Positions 1 through 9,748 are shown, counted from the stretch's first letter. The stretch: DNA of 64,000 bases from Pelodictyon phaeoclathratiforme BU-1 (GCF_000020645.1 NC_011060.1:2866501-2930500); one strand, 5' to 3'. Program-made: numbers and translations. Notes: generated from the sequence alone by a model not told the origin.

Positions 1-129
1 GTTGCCAGCATTAAAATCCAGAGCCACTTTTTTTCCTCTTACCGGGGCAATAACTGATGCAGAATTGAATAAAAATAATGTTTGTCGCGTACTCTCTGAA
101 GTGACTATATTCGGACGAAGGGATTGCAT
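1..129 (-). CDS. Partial IS1380-like transposase, N-terminus only
   Basis: An open frame starts at an ATG (127-129) and runs leftward off the window without a stop, giving 43 residues. The end of the visible part contains PVRGKKVALDFNAGN, which resembles the N-terminal start of IS1380-family transposases (a basic stretch, then a V-x-F-x-G-G-like strand preceding the conserved serine and glycine run). No clear Shine-Dalgarno precedes the ATG. The element's outer end and inverted repeat would have to lie between 130 and about 430, but I could not define it. The frame is too short for a firm family assignment; it could instead be the start of an unrelated gene. Confidence 0.5.
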   Translation of the reverse strand, partial: MQSLRPNIVTSESTRQTLFLFNSASVIAPVRGKKVALDFNAGN

Positions 130-435
130 AAATATCGCGTCTTATTTATTGACTTAACTATCAATTATATAAGCAATTGTGATATTTTTTGCACCCTTTT
201 TTTATTGCTTTGATGAATAACTCAGGTCAGGATCACTTTTCCTGTACTTGATCATAAAAGTGTCTGGGCAATCAACGAATAACAGATGCATCCGGTTTGA
301 CGTATCCAGTGTGGTCTTGCAACGCATTCATGACCACCTGTTTCAGAAAAGACTTTTTCTCCGCTCCAGGGTAACCGAACAGAGAGCAGTGGCGCGCAGA
401 TCATTTTTACTAATAATAACGTTCAGGTAGTCATT

Positions 436-1674
436 ATGGCAGTTGTCCGGCGTCGCTTGTTTCAGACACCCTGGGAGTTCAGGGAATCCGTTTTGTTTAC
501 GGCGTCTGCACTTGTTGCAGGCTTTTTTATTGAATTTGCCACATCCGGCCGAGGCTTGGTACTGCCTCGGCTGCCTGTCAACGCCATAGCCCTGTCTCTC
601 TTCGCAGCTCTCATATTGAGCATCGGCCTTGGTTTCAGGAATTCGCCCATTGTGAAATGGTTCGGAAGCATTCCTCTCGGACTCTCCCTTATTTTTGCGA
701 TTGCTCTTCTTTCGATGATCGGGGGCATTGTTCCACAAGATGCCGTTTCCTCTGGCTCATTGGCCGCCCGGTCAGGGTTCAACCATATTTTTTCAAGCTG
801 GCCGTTTGCATTGACCATCATCCTCTTTCTTGCCAACCTCGGCCTCTCGCTTTCATGGAAGCTTGTGCCGTTCAGCATGAAAAATATCCAGTTTATCCTC
901 TTTCATGCGGGCTTCTGGATAGCCCTTTCATGCGGCATTTTCGGCAGTTCTGACCTCCAGCGTCTTATTATCCCTGTTGAAGAGGGTAAAGCAGGAAACC
1001 TCGGCTATACCATGGGGAGCAATACTCCGCAGCAACTCCCGTTTTCTGTTTTCCTTCATGACTTTTCCCTTGAAGAGTATCCTCCCCAACTGCTGCTCTA
1101 TGATCCGCACAACGACAAGCTCCTGATGAACAAGTCACAGGCAGTTATTGAAGTCCGGAAGGGTGCAACCGCCTCATGGGAGGGACTCGACGTTCTTGTG
1201 CTCGACTACATTCCCTTTGCGCTTCCCGGGGAGAAGGGCATTCCTCAGCCAGCAGAGATCTCAACCGGTATTCCTTATGCAAAAATCAGGATCAGCGCCG
1301 CTTCCGTTCAGCAGGAAACCTGGATCAGCACCGGAAGCCCGATCCTGAGACCAGACGCTGCCACATTGGGAAACCTCTTTCTTATCATGGTACCAGGCAC
1401 ACCAAAATCATTCCGCTCAGCCGTTACCGTTCAGGACAGTCAGGGCCATGAATTGATGTCAAATCTTGAAGTAAACAAACCTGTAAAATTTATGGACTGG
1501 AAACTCTACCAGATGGGGTATGATGAAAAAGCGGGACGCTGGTCAAAGCTGAGCCTGGTCGAAGTAATCCGTGACCCATGGTTACCGGCTGTTTATCTTG
1601 GCTTTTTTATGATTATGGCAGGGAATATTCTGTTTTTCTGGAATGGCATTAAACGAACAGAGAGCGCATCATGA
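436..1674 (+). CDS. ccsB: ResB/CcsB cytochrome c biogenesis protein
   Basis: This 412-aa membrane protein fits the ResB/CcsB family, half of the system II haem-delivery complex that carries haem across the membrane for attachment to apocytochromes c. Hydrophobic segments lie near residues 20-35, 50-67, 80-95 and 120-140. A large hydrophilic, presumably periplasmic domain follows (about 180-380), and a last membrane helix near 385-402. The stop overlaps the next start as ATGA, so it is translationally coupled to ccsA, the usual partner. It is the first gene of the pair, and the 300 bases upstream hold no convincing gene. Length is normal for the family. Confidence 0.9.
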   Translation: MAVVRRRLFQTPWEFRESVLFTASALVAGFFIEFATSGRGLVLPRLPVNAIALSLFAALILSIGLGFRNSPIVKWFGSIPLGLSLIFAIALLSMIGGIVPQDAVSSGSLAARSGFNHIFSSWPFALTIILFLANLGLSLSWKLVPFSMKNIQFILFHAGFWIALSCGIFGSSDLQRLIIPVEEGKAGNLGYTMGSNTPQQLPFSVFLHDFSLEEYPPQLLLYDPHNDKLLMNKSQAVIEVRKGATASWEGLDVLVLDYIPFALPGEKGIPQPAEISTGIPYAKIRISAASVQQETWISTGSPILRPDAATLGNLFLIMVPGTPKSFRSAVTVQDSQGHELMSNLEVNKPVKFMDWKLYQMGYDEKAGRWSKLSLVEVIRDPWLPAVYLGFFMIMAGNILFFWNGIKRTESAS

Positions 1675-2468
1675 TAATCAACTTTAACACTGCAGCAATA
1701 GCGGCAATTGCCTGCTGGGCTCTTGGCTCCCTGCTGAGCCTTCTGGCCCGCCGTACTCCAGCCCTGAAAATTCCGGCATTTATCATCTCTTTTTCAGGAG
1801 CGCTGGTCATGGTGGCTTTTATTGCCTTTTACTGGTCGCTCCTCGACCGTCCACCACTCCGAACCCTTGGCGAAACGCGTCTTTGGTATGCGGCGCTCAT
1901 TCCTCTTGTCGGCTTTCTGGTCGAGTACCGCTGGAAGATTGAGTGGCTGAAATACTACTGCATGGGACTTGCGACATTTTTTCTTGTCATCAACATGCTC
2001 CATCCCGAAGTCTTTGATAAAACCCTGATGCCCGCACTGCAGAGCCCCTGGTTTATTCCGCATGTCATTGTCTATCTGGTCGGCTATGTACTGCTTGCCG
2101 CATCTTCAGTTACCGCGCTTCATAACGTCTCTCTCCAGATACGACACAAAGAGAATACGAACGGTGAATCCGTCTCGCACTATCTGGCTCTGCTTGGTTT
2201 TGTGCTGCTCTCCTTCGGCCTGATTTTTGGTGCTCTTTGGGCAAAAGAGGCATGGGGCCATTACTGGACCTGGGATCCAAAAGAGACCTGGGCATTCCTC
2301 TCCTGGCTGGCCTATCTCGGTTATCTTCACGCCTTCAGCTACAAGATTGACCGCAGCAAGCTGCAATGGTATCTCGCACTTTCGTTTGTCGTGCTTCTGG
2401 TCTGCTGGTTCGGCGTCAACTATCTACCATCCTCACAAAACAGCGTCCACACCTACACGCAAAGCTGA
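1671..2468 (+). CDS. ccsA: CcsA/ResC-type cytochrome c assembly protein
   Basis: 265 aa, almost entirely membrane helices. The haem-handling tryptophan-rich motif of the CcmC/CcmF/CcsA superfamily is seen around residues 195-215 (AWGHYWTWDPKETWAFLSW). Conserved histidines lie in the flanking helices (HVIVY and the late SVHTYTQS end). With CcsB it forms the system II cytochrome c synthase that exports haem and ligates it to CxxCH motifs outside the membrane. It overlaps ccsB by four bases. A strong palindrome follows directly after the stop. Confidence 0.93.
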   Translation: MIINFNTAAIAAIACWALGSLLSLLARRTPALKIPAFIISFSGALVMVAFIAFYWSLLDRPPLRTLGETRLWYAALIPLVGFLVEYRWKIEWLKYYCMGLATFFLVINMLHPEVFDKTLMPALQSPWFIPHVIVYLVGYVLLAASSVTALHNVSLQIRHKENTNGESVSHYLALLGFVLLSFGLIFGALWAKEAWGHYWTWDPKETWAFLSWLAYLGYLHAFSYKIDRSKLQWYLALSFVVLLVCWFGVNYLPSSQNSVHTYTQS

Positions 2469-2472
2469 CACT

Positions 2473-2509
2473 CTGTACGGCACTGCATCCCCGATGCAGT
2501 GCCGTACAG
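2473..2509. terminator. Perfect 17-bp palindrome between convergent genes
   Basis: Two perfectly complementary 17-base arms (2473-2489 and 2493-2509) flank a CCC loop immediately downstream of ccsA and facing vapC. There is no clean T-run on either side (TTAACATCAATATTTG on the + side). It may act as a bidirectional transcription stop or be a mobile palindromic repeat. Confidence 0.6.
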
Positions 2510-2589
2510 TTAACATCAATATTTGTGAGGGAATCTGTGAACAAGGAGTAAATCCCAACTGATCGGGAAAGAGACGGGCGGGCCATACT

Positions 2590-2994
2590 TTAAGAATTCA
2601 CCCAATTTTCTATCTGTAAGGCCGGGACTTTGATAAACTCCTTAACATTATTGGTGACAAGAATCAATCCTTCACTTCTGGCATGGGCAGCAATATGAAC
2701 ATCATTAACGCCGATTGGCTCCCCTGATTTTGCAAGAGAGGCCCTTATCGATCCATAATGCTGTGATGCTTTGGCACCGTAAGACAACACTTCCAATCTG
2801 CTGCAGAAATCTTCAATCACTGACAGGTTTTGACTGACATTGCTGCTCTTTTCAGCTCCATATAATAGTTCCGACAAGGTAATCGCAGAGATGGCCATTC
2901 GATCTGCGTTTTCATTAAAAACATGAAGTACCTCGATTGGACGGCGCTTCATCGTATAAATCACGATATTGGTATCCAAAAGATATCGCAGCAT
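2590..2994 (-). CDS. vapC: VapC-type PIN-domain ribonuclease toxin
   Basis: A 134-aa PIN-domain protein. The metal-binding acidic residues of the fold are all visible: LLDTN at residues 5-9, TLSELLYG in the middle (Glu), and NDVHIAAHA then TNN toward the end. PIN toxins of this group cleave RNA, often initiator tRNA. The start codon shares one base with the stop of the upstream antitoxin gene (2994), the typical two-gene order. The module appears intact. Confidence 0.9.
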   Translation of the reverse strand: MLRYLLDTNIVIYTMKRRPIEVLHVFNENADRMAISAITLSELLYGAEKSSNVSQNLSVIEDFCSRLEVLSYGAKASQHYGSIRASLAKSGEPIGVNDVHIAAHARSEGLILVTNNVKEFIKVPALQIENWVNS

Positions 2995-3227
2995 CAGAAT
3001 GACTCCCGCTCAGGTTGCTCCTGTTGGTCACGTTCTTCCATAAAATCATCAGTAACCTTGGGAGCGTCCAAAAAAAAGCTCTCCCAGCTCTTTCCAACCG
3101 GGGAAATTATCCGTTCATTACCTCTTGCGCGGACATTTACTTTTTTAACGCTCTCCGGCAGACGCAGCTCGGCGGGCAATCTGACCGCTTGAGAACGATT
3201 ATTAATAAAGACAGTGCTGATGGTCAT
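2994..3227 (-). CDS. vapB: VapB-type AbrB-fold antitoxin
   Basis: 77 aa. The N-terminus reads as a SpoVT/AbrB-fold VapB DNA-binding domain (FINNRSQAVRLPAELRLP). The tail is acidic and polar (EERDQQEQPE), as expected for a toxin-wrapping segment. I chose the ATG at 3227 because AGGAGAG sits a few bases upstream; the frame is open further back to 3305 but has no such site. It presumably neutralises the VapC encoded one base downstream and represses the pair. Confidence 0.88.
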   Translation of the reverse strand: MTISTVFINNRSQAVRLPAELRLPESVKKVNVRARGNERIISPVGKSWESFFLDAPKVTDDFMEERDQQEQPERESF

Positions 3228-3301
3228 GATACTCTCCTGAAATAATGGATACATCAGTTGTATATAGCAAATAAAAACAAAGCGAACAAGGACATATGAC
3301 T

Positions 3302-4723
3302 TCACTTTCCGATGCAGAACTGCTCAAAGATGAGATTCACGATCTCTTCGCTGACCACTTTTCCGGTGATTTCTCCGACATAGTCGAGGGCTGAACGAAG
3401 CTCGAAGGCTATGAGTTCCGTTTCGGCCTGACGGGTGATCAGTTCCTGCGCGTTTGCGAGGGCATCGGATGCGTTGCGGAGCGCCTCATAGTGACGCAGG
3501 CTGGTCACCAGAACACTCGCTTCATGAAGCTTGTCAAGCCCTTCCACCATCGTGCTCATCAGGCGCTTGAGAGCCTCAAGCCCTTCTCCCTTGGCGGCAG
3601 AAAGTGCACACACTTCGCAGCCGGTCGCCGCACGGAGTTTTTGCAGCCGCTCTTCGCTCCCGGTTGCAAGGTCAATTTTGTTGGCCGCAACAATCATACG
3701 GGCATTGCTGTTACGCTCAAGAAGATCTCGGATCAGGGGAACTTCATCAAGGTAGCTCTCAAGGCTGATATCAAGGAGATAGACAAGAAGATCGGCTTCA
3801 GAAATTTTTTTGAAACTGCGCCGGATACCTTCATGCTCAACCTCCTCCCCTCCTTCGCGCAACCCGGCCGTATCGGTCAGGCGAAACATGGTTTTTTCAT
3901 AGAGAAAGCACTCTTCGATATAGTCGCGGGTCGTGCCCGGCATATGGCTCACAATGGAGCGCTCTTCGCCGAGCAGCACATTGAGCAGGGTTGACTTGCC
4001 AGCATTCGGCAAGCCCGCAATCACCGTTGCAACCCCCTCTTTCAACAGTCTGCCATGCTGATAGGAATCCACAAGACGGTGCAGCTCTTCCTGTAACCCG
4101 GCAAGCTCTTCCTGAAGTTGCGTGCGACTTTGGAACTCAACATCCTCCTCGCTGAAATCAAGTTCGAGCTCCAGAAGGGCACATGAGCGCAAAAGCAGCT
4201 CCCGCATGGCGTCGAGCCTCAGGGAGAGGGTTCCCTGCATCTGGGTCACTGCGGTACGGAATGCGGATTCTGTTCGGGCATGAATCATCTCGCCAATCGC
4301 CTCAGCCTGCAGAAGATCAATCCGCCCGTTCAGAAATGCCCGCCGGGTAAACTCACCCGGCTCTGCCAGCCTGCACCCCTCATCAAGCAGCACTTTAAGG
4401 ATATGCTGAACAACAACAGGGCCGCCATGACAGGTGAACTCAACCATATCCTCCATAGTAAAGGAGTTTGGTGAACGAAACACCAAGGCAACCACTTCGT
4501 CAATGAGCCCTTCGCTGTCATGCACCGTACCAAAATGGGCCCGAAACCCTTTCGATGCAGTAAAGCGAAAGTTCGGGTTGTTTTTTTTGCGAAACACCTT
4601 CTGGGCGATATCAAAAACCCCCTCGCCGCTGATACGCAGCACCGCGAGAGCGCCAACGCCAACCGGTGTGGCAATGGCGGCAACAGGAGCTTCCTGCCGG
4701 GGCAAGATGATGGGCATCGTCAT
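3302..4723 (-). CDS. mnmE: tRNA modification GTPase MnmE
   Basis: 473 aa, the normal length. The N-terminal folate-binding domain (ATPVGVGALAVLRISG) is followed by a helical region. A GTPase domain is inserted at about 220-380 with P-loop GLPNAGKST, the switch II motif DTAGLR and the specificity motif NKID. The protein ends in the diagnostic FCIGK, whose cysteine is essential. MnmE works with MnmG to place aminomethyl or carboxymethylaminomethyl groups on wobble uridine 34 of tRNAs. It lies just upstream of the VapBC pair on the same strand, 74 bases away. Confidence 0.97.
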   Translation of the reverse strand: MTMPIILPRQEAPVAAIATPVGVGALAVLRISGEGVFDIAQKVFRKKNNPNFRFTASKGFRAHFGTVHDSEGLIDEVVALVFRSPNSFTMEDMVEFTCHGGPVVVQHILKVLLDEGCRLAEPGEFTRRAFLNGRIDLLQAEAIGEMIHARTESAFRTAVTQMQGTLSLRLDAMRELLLRSCALLELELDFSEEDVEFQSRTQLQEELAGLQEELHRLVDSYQHGRLLKEGVATVIAGLPNAGKSTLLNVLLGEERSIVSHMPGTTRDYIEECFLYEKTMFRLTDTAGLREGGEEVEHEGIRRSFKKISEADLLVYLLDISLESYLDEVPLIRDLLERNSNARMIVAANKIDLATGSEERLQKLRAATGCEVCALSAAKGEGLEALKRLMSTMVEGLDKLHEASVLVTSLRHYEALRNASDALANAQELITRQAETELIAFELRSALDYVGEITGKVVSEEIVNLIFEQFCIGK

Positions 4724-4859
4724 GACTTTCAGAAAAATAAATTATATGCTATTGTGCAAGGGACATTGAACACTCTCCCTGAAGTATACAGAAATAGCGG
4801 CAAGAAAGCGTAACTTCAGCCAGAGTTGAAAAGCAAAACTGAGAAAATAGCATGACGCA

Positions 4860-5669
4860 ATGGCTGAAAAAACAGCGACAGAAGAGTTGAAAGCCGACAT
4901 TGTCGCGCAGAGAGAACGAACCCTTGCAGAGCAGTTCGAACGAGCCCTGAGTCTTGTCAAGGTACTGCGTCAGGAGTGCCCCTGGGATCGAAAGCAGACT
5001 CCGGAGTCGCTGGCCCACCTGTTGCTCGAAGAGAGCTACGAACTGATCCACGCCATCGACCAGCAGGATGAAACCGAACTGAAAAAAGAGTGTGGCGACC
5101 TTTTTCTCCATCTCTCTTTTCAGGTTCTCCTCGGAGAAGAGCGGGGAACCTTCTCCTTTGCCGATGTTTTTGAAGCGCTCTGCCACAAGCTCATCAGCCG
5201 TCACCCGCACGTCTTTGGTGATGTCATAGCCGAAACCGAACTGGAGGTGCTGCAAAACTGGGAGAACCTCAAGCTCAAGGAGGGACGCCAGAGCCTGCTT
5301 GACGGAGTACCGAACGCCATGTCGGAGCTTCTGCGCGCCTATCGTGTACAGAAAAAGGTTGCGGGAGTTGGTTTCGACTGGCCCAGTGACGAGGGTGTGC
5401 TCGATAAACTTGCCGAAGAGCTCAGGGAGCTGAAAGAGGCTGCCACCAAAGAGGAGCAGGAGGAGGAGTTCGGCGACCTGCTTTTCACCCTTGTCAACTA
5501 CAGTCGCTTTCTTGGAGCAAACCCTGAAGATGCTCTCCGCAAAGCCACAAACAAGTTTATGGGCCGCTTCCGCCATATTGAAGAACAGGTCCAGGCATCA
5601 GACCGCAACTGGCAGGAGTACACACCGGAAGAGCTCGACAGACTATGGAGAGCTGCAAAAGAAAAGTAG
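4860..5669 (+). CDS. mazG: Nucleoside triphosphate pyrophosphohydrolase MazG
   Basis: 269 aa, two tandem MazG helical units. The metal-binding ExxE...ExxD pattern appears in the first unit (LLEESYELIHAI and later KKECGDLFLHL) and again in the second (EELRELKEA and EEFGDLLFTLVNY). The enzyme hydrolyses NTPs and dNTPs to monophosphates and pyrophosphate, cleaning the nucleotide pool and, in E. coli, lowering ppGpp. It is divergent from mnmE (136-base gap) and almost abuts the convergent esterase gene. A long open frame on the opposite strand (4749-5576) is a shadow of this gene. Confidence 0.95.
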   Translation: MAEKTATEELKADIVAQRERTLAEQFERALSLVKVLRQECPWDRKQTPESLAHLLLEESYELIHAIDQQDETELKKECGDLFLHLSFQVLLGEERGTFSFADVFEALCHKLISRHPHVFGDVIAETELEVLQNWENLKLKEGRQSLLDGVPNAMSELLRAYRVQKKVAGVGFDWPSDEGVLDKLAEELRELKEAATKEEQEEEFGDLLFTLVNYSRFLGANPEDALRKATNKFMGRFRHIEEQVQASDRNWQEYTPEELDRLWRAAKEK

Positions 5670-5672
5670 ATG

Positions 5673-6338
5673 CTACTCACCCTCAAGAAACTCCCCTGCA
5701 GCTTGATAATATGCTTCATTGACGCGGTGACCACCGGTAAAGCTGCAGGCAACAAACGCAATCCCCCCTTCCTGCAACCGTGCAACATCCCGTTCATACC
5801 GCTCCTGCGAATAGAGCTGATCGCGGGTACCACGGGCAAGATGCACCCGTCCCATACGCCCACTTACGGCAAGTTCCGGAGGAATGTCACCGCCAAGGAG
5901 CAGGATGCGCTCTGCCGGGTAACGGCCAAGCAGGGCTGCACGGCAAGCCATGCCGGTACCTTGTGAAAAGCCATGAAAGCAGAGGCGGTCGTTCACATCG
6001 TGGAGCGCCCTGATACGCTCGATAACCGCATCGACATAGCGCACATTCTCTTCAATATGCTGCTCGCGATCACAACTGGTCATCCAGCTTGCGCCGGGAT
6101 TGCCTGCCGCAGTATAGAGGGAGTGGAGCGCTTCGATGGAACAGCAAAACCAGCGATCTGAGCCAGGAATTGCACACAGCAGACGAAACTCATCTTCAGC
6201 AGTCTGGCCGTAACCATGAAAGCCCGCAAGAAGCGGAGCCGTACCTGGATCAGCGGGCAAACGGAGAAGATACTTCCCGCTCACCGATGTTTCTATGGTA
6301 TGTACCTGCAAAACATTCTCCCGAAACCAGTTACCCAT
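5673..6338 (-). CDS. Alpha/beta-hydrolase, phospholipase/carboxylesterase type
   Basis: 221 aa from the ATG at 6338; a GTG at 6374 would add 12 residues. Features of a small serine esterase are visible: the oxyanion segment FHGYG, the nucleophile elbow GFSQG, a late acidic stretch (ARGTRDQLY) and a C-terminal histidine in TGGHRVNE. Family members hydrolyse short acyl esters; the substrate here is unknown. It lies 63 bases downstream of treS-mak on the same strand and could be its operon partner. Confidence 0.75.
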   Translation of the reverse strand: MGNWFRENVLQVHTIETSVSGKYLLRLPADPGTAPLLAGFHGYGQTAEDEFRLLCAIPGSDRWFCCSIEALHSLYTAAGNPGASWMTSCDREQHIEENVRYVDAVIERIRALHDVNDRLCFHGFSQGTGMACRAALLGRYPAERILLLGGDIPPELAVSGRMGRVHLARGTRDQLYSQERYERDVARLQEGGIAFVACSFTGGHRVNEAYYQAAGEFLEGE

Positions 6339-6401
6339 TGAACTGGAACGGAGATGCTCCCTGCCGCACTGCACGGCAGAGGCATCATCCCGATTCCCGC
6401 G

Positions 6402-9400
6402 TTACGACTCCAGAATCTTCATAATACCCCGAAGCGGTATGGAGGCCCAGTCAGGACGATTGTTGAGCTCATAATTGAGTTCGTAGACCGCCTTGTTCAT
6501 CAAATAGGCCCGCATCAGATGTTCACGCTGCTTCGGATCTGCCGGAACAATATTACTGCCTCCGGTCTTTGCAAAATAGCTGTCGAGAAAGTACTGGCCA
6601 GCATAGAAACTCCAGCGGTCAGCCCAAGGCTCAAGGGCAAGCCGCTCTTCCGGACGGAAGAGGGTGTTGTCCTGCTGCAGCACATTAAAGGCCGCATAGT
6701 CGAAGGAGCGCAACATGCCTGAAATATCACGGAAAACCGAACGTTTGATTTTCCGTTCGGAGAGGGGCCGGGCAGGCTCTCCCTCAAAATCGATAATCAC
6801 AAAATCCTTGCCGGTAAAGAGTACCTGGCCAAGATGAAAATCGCCGTGAATCCTGATTTTGAGTGTATCGATTTTCTCTATCCTGATGGGATCAAACTGC
6901 TGCAAAATCTGTTTCTGCCTCTGCACAAAAAGAGATGCAAGCTGCTGCTGCTCCGGAGCCATCTGATGCATGATTTCACGGATAAGAAGAACCGCCCGCT
7001 TCACCTGTTCGCACATCGCCTGGTAGATAGAACGCTGATAGAGTGTAGTAAAAGCCTCTGGCGCAAATGCCGGATCGCTGTCGAGCGAAGCAAGGGAGAG
7101 GTGCATTTCAGCAGTCCGTTCTGCAAGCTTTTCAAGCATGCCAAGATAGGCTTCACCAATCAGTTCATGCATGATTTCGGGAAGCTGCACGGGATCACCA
7201 CTGAGTTTCGGCAACGCAGGCAATACCATGCCGGAGTTGATTTTTGCAAGGATATCATCATAATAGCGTTTCACCTGACTAAGCGAAAGCTGCCAGGCAT
7301 CCCCTTCGTTTTTCACAAAATGCTGCAAAATACCGAGAGAATAGCCGTTGGTGCGACTCTGCTCATAGTTCAGTGAACCAAGATAGCCCGGCAGGTTTTT
7401 GAACGAAGTATGCTCACTCAGCGCACGGCACATCTCCACTTCGGGAGAGATTCCGATTTCAATGCGGCGATAGAGCTTCAGGCAGAGATCATTATTGAAG
7501 CGAATTGAGGTATTCGATTGTTCGACACCCATCAGGAGGGGCTCATGCTCCATTCCCTCTTCCGCAACAGCATCCATCTTCATGGACTTCATTCCGGAAA
7601 CAGTGCCCTCTTTACCCTGCCAACTCTCCTTGCCGGTAACAAGCTGATAGAGATGGTTCAGGAAACGCCCATCAAAGGTGGCGTCGCACAGATAACCCTC
7701 TTCATCGCCAATAACGACCCTTGCAATAACGCGCTTGTAGAAATTATCATCCTGGAGAGAAACCAGGGAAAGCGGAGAAAAGCATACCGGGAGTTGATAG
7801 CGTTCATTCTCACCACTTGAATAGCGCACTTCCGTAACCAGCAACTTGGCTTTTGCCATTCCCGCCACAGGAATGGTATCGACGATGGAGATACGCATGA
7901 TATGACGCACCTTGCCGCCAAACCAGCGGCTTACCTTGAAGTACTGGGGCAGAATCTCTGTTTCAAGCCGTTCGCGGCTTTTGCCGGTAAAGAGGCTTTG
8001 CCAGCGAGAGGGTGTCGCAAAAGGTTTGTCGAGGTATGGACGACCATCCGTATTTTCGGTATCCTTGACCAACTGCAACCAGAAATATCCATAGGATCCC
8101 AGGGCCACCATGTAGGGAATTTTCCTGATTTTCGGAAAACGGTTCATGCTGAACACCTCTTCAGGGATATAGCCGTCAAAGCGGGATAGATCAATCATCA
8201 CCGCCTGGGCATTTCTTGAGAGGTTGATCACACTAAGCATGGTTTCATCCTCGAACTGACGAATAAAAATCAGCACTTTGGGGTTGCTCACCTGCAGGAA
8301 CTCAATGGTACCACGGCTGAGCGATTTGTAGCGATGAGCAGTTGATATGGTATGGCGCATCCACCAGAGCAGGGAGTTGACATTGCTCTCCTGCACCTCT
8401 ACGTTGACCGCCTCATAATGATATTCCGGATCGATGATGACCGGGAGCTGCAGCCGCTGGGGATTGGCACGCGAAAACCCTGCATTACGGTCAGAGTTCC
8501 ACTGCATGGGTGTACGTACTCCATCTCGATCACCAAGATAAAAGTTATCGCCCATGCCAATTTCGTCACCGTAGTAGAGTACCGGAGTTCCGGGCAGTGA
8601 GAGCAGCATGATGTTCATCAGTTCAATCTTGCGGCGATCATTGGCCATGAGCGGTGCAAGACGGCGGCGGATACCAAGATTGATACGGGCCTTGGGATCG
8701 TTGGCATAGACCCTGCGCATGTAGTCGCGCTCCTCGTCAGTAACCATTTCAAGCGTCAGCTCATCATGATTGCGAAGGAACGAAGCCCACTGGCAGATCT
8801 CCGGAATTTCCGGTGTCTGTTCCAGAATATCGAGAATGGGAAAACGATCTTCGGTAGCAAGCGCCATATACATGCGCGGCATCAGGGGAAAGTGGAAGTT
8901 CATGTGACAGAGGTCACCGGTACCAAAATAGGCTGCAGAATCTTCAGGCCACTGGTTGGCTTCGGCAAGCAGCATCCGGTTGGGATAGTGCTCATCCACA
9001 TAGGAGCGCAACGCCCTCAGATACTCATAAGTCCTCGGTAAATTTTCGCAGTTACTCCCCTCCTCTTCATAGAGATAGGGAACAGCATCAAGGCGGAGAC
9101 CATCAACGCCCATGCCAAGCCAGAAATCAAGCACACCGAGCAGAGCCTTGTGTACTTCGGGGTTTTCAAAGTTCAGGTCGGGCTGGTGATGGTAGAAGCG
9201 ATGCCAGAAATATTGCCCGGCAACCGGATCCCATGTCCAGTTTGAAGCCTCGAAGTCCTGGAAAATAATCCGGGCTTCAGAATATTTGCTGGAATCGTCA
9301 CTCCAGACATAGAAGTTTCTCTCTGGAGAGCCTGCCGGAGCCTTCCGGGCACGCTGGAACCAGGCATGTTGGTCGGAAGTGTGGTTCACGACCAGCTCGG

Positions 9401-9698
9401 TAATCACCTTTATACCAAGAGAGTGTGCCTCTTCAATAAACTCCCGGAAATCTTCCATCGTCCCGTAATCGGGATTGACACTCATATAATCGGCAATATC
9501 GTAACCATCATCTCGTAAAGGCGATGGATAAAAGGGAAGCAGCCAGATGGCAGTAACACCGAGACTTTGCAGGTAACCAAGCTTCTGGCGCAGTCCCTGA
9601 AAATCTCCAACACCATCATTGTTGCTGTCATAGAACGTCTTGACATGCGCCTCATAAATAATGGCGTCTTTGTACCAGAGCGGTTCGGGTTGATACAT
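6402..9698 (-). CDS. treS: Trehalose synthase fused to maltokinase (TreS-Mak)
   Basis: 1098 aa, a two-domain fusion. Residues 1 to about 560 are a GH13 trehalose synthase that interconverts maltose and trehalose. The nucleophile lies in DGLRLDAVPY, the acid/base in LLAEANQW and the third acid in FLRNHDELT. From about 590 the sequence is a maltokinase with the aminoglycoside-kinase-like loop IHGDFHLGQVL and the metal-binding IDFEGEP. The second half phosphorylates maltose with ATP to maltose-1-phosphate, the substrate of GlgE, which is encoded directly upstream on the same strand (50-base gap). The pair therefore turns trehalose into alpha-1,4-glucan. Confidence 0.95.
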   Translation of the reverse strand: MYQPEPLWYKDAIIYEAHVKTFYDSNNDGVGDFQGLRQKLGYLQSLGVTAIWLLPFYPSPLRDDGYDIADYMSVNPDYGTMEDFREFIEEAHSLGIKVITELVVNHTSDQHAWFQRARKAPAGSPERNFYVWSDDSSKYSEARIIFQDFEASNWTWDPVAGQYFWHRFYHHQPDLNFENPEVHKALLGVLDFWLGMGVDGLRLDAVPYLYEEEGSNCENLPRTYEYLRALRSYVDEHYPNRMLLAEANQWPEDSAAYFGTGDLCHMNFHFPLMPRMYMALATEDRFPILDILEQTPEIPEICQWASFLRNHDELTLEMVTDEERDYMRRVYANDPKARINLGIRRRLAPLMANDRRKIELMNIMLLSLPGTPVLYYGDEIGMGDNFYLGDRDGVRTPMQWNSDRNAGFSRANPQRLQLPVIIDPEYHYEAVNVEVQESNVNSLLWWMRHTISTAHRYKSLSRGTIEFLQVSNPKVLIFIRQFEDETMLSVINLSRNAQAVMIDLSRFDGYIPEEVFSMNRFPKIRKIPYMVALGSYGYFWLQLVKDTENTDGRPYLDKPFATPSRWQSLFTGKSRERLETEILPQYFKVSRWFGGKVRHIMRISIVDTIPVAGMAKAKLLVTEVRYSSGENERYQLPVCFSPLSLVSLQDDNFYKRVIARVVIGDEEGYLCDATFDGRFLNHLYQLVTGKESWQGKEGTVSGMKSMKMDAVAEEGMEHEPLLMGVEQSNTSIRFNNDLCLKLYRRIEIGISPEVEMCRALSEHTSFKNLPGYLGSLNYEQSRTNGYSLGILQHFVKNEGDAWQLSLSQVKRYYDDILAKINSGMVLPALPKLSGDPVQLPEIMHELIGEAYLGMLEKLAERTAEMHLSLASLDSDPAFAPEAFTTLYQRSIYQAMCEQVKRAVLLIREIMHQMAPEQQQLASLFVQRQKQILQQFDPIRIEKIDTLKIRIHGDFHLGQVLFTGKDFVIIDFEGEPARPLSERKIKRSVFRDISGMLRSFDYAAFNVLQQDNTLFRPEERLALEPWADRWSFYAGQYFLDSYFAKTGGSNIVPADPKQREHLMRAYLMNKAVYELNYELNNRPDWASIPLRGIMKILES

Positions 9699-9748
9699 GT
9701 TAGAATTCGTTATAAGTAGAAAGTGACTGAATGTTAAAACTCATGTTA

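Noticed and set aside
4749..5576. Long 275-codon open frame on the minus strand
   Set aside because: Lies wholly antisense to mazG, is leucine- and phenylalanine-rich without family motifs, and arises from codon bias of mazG.
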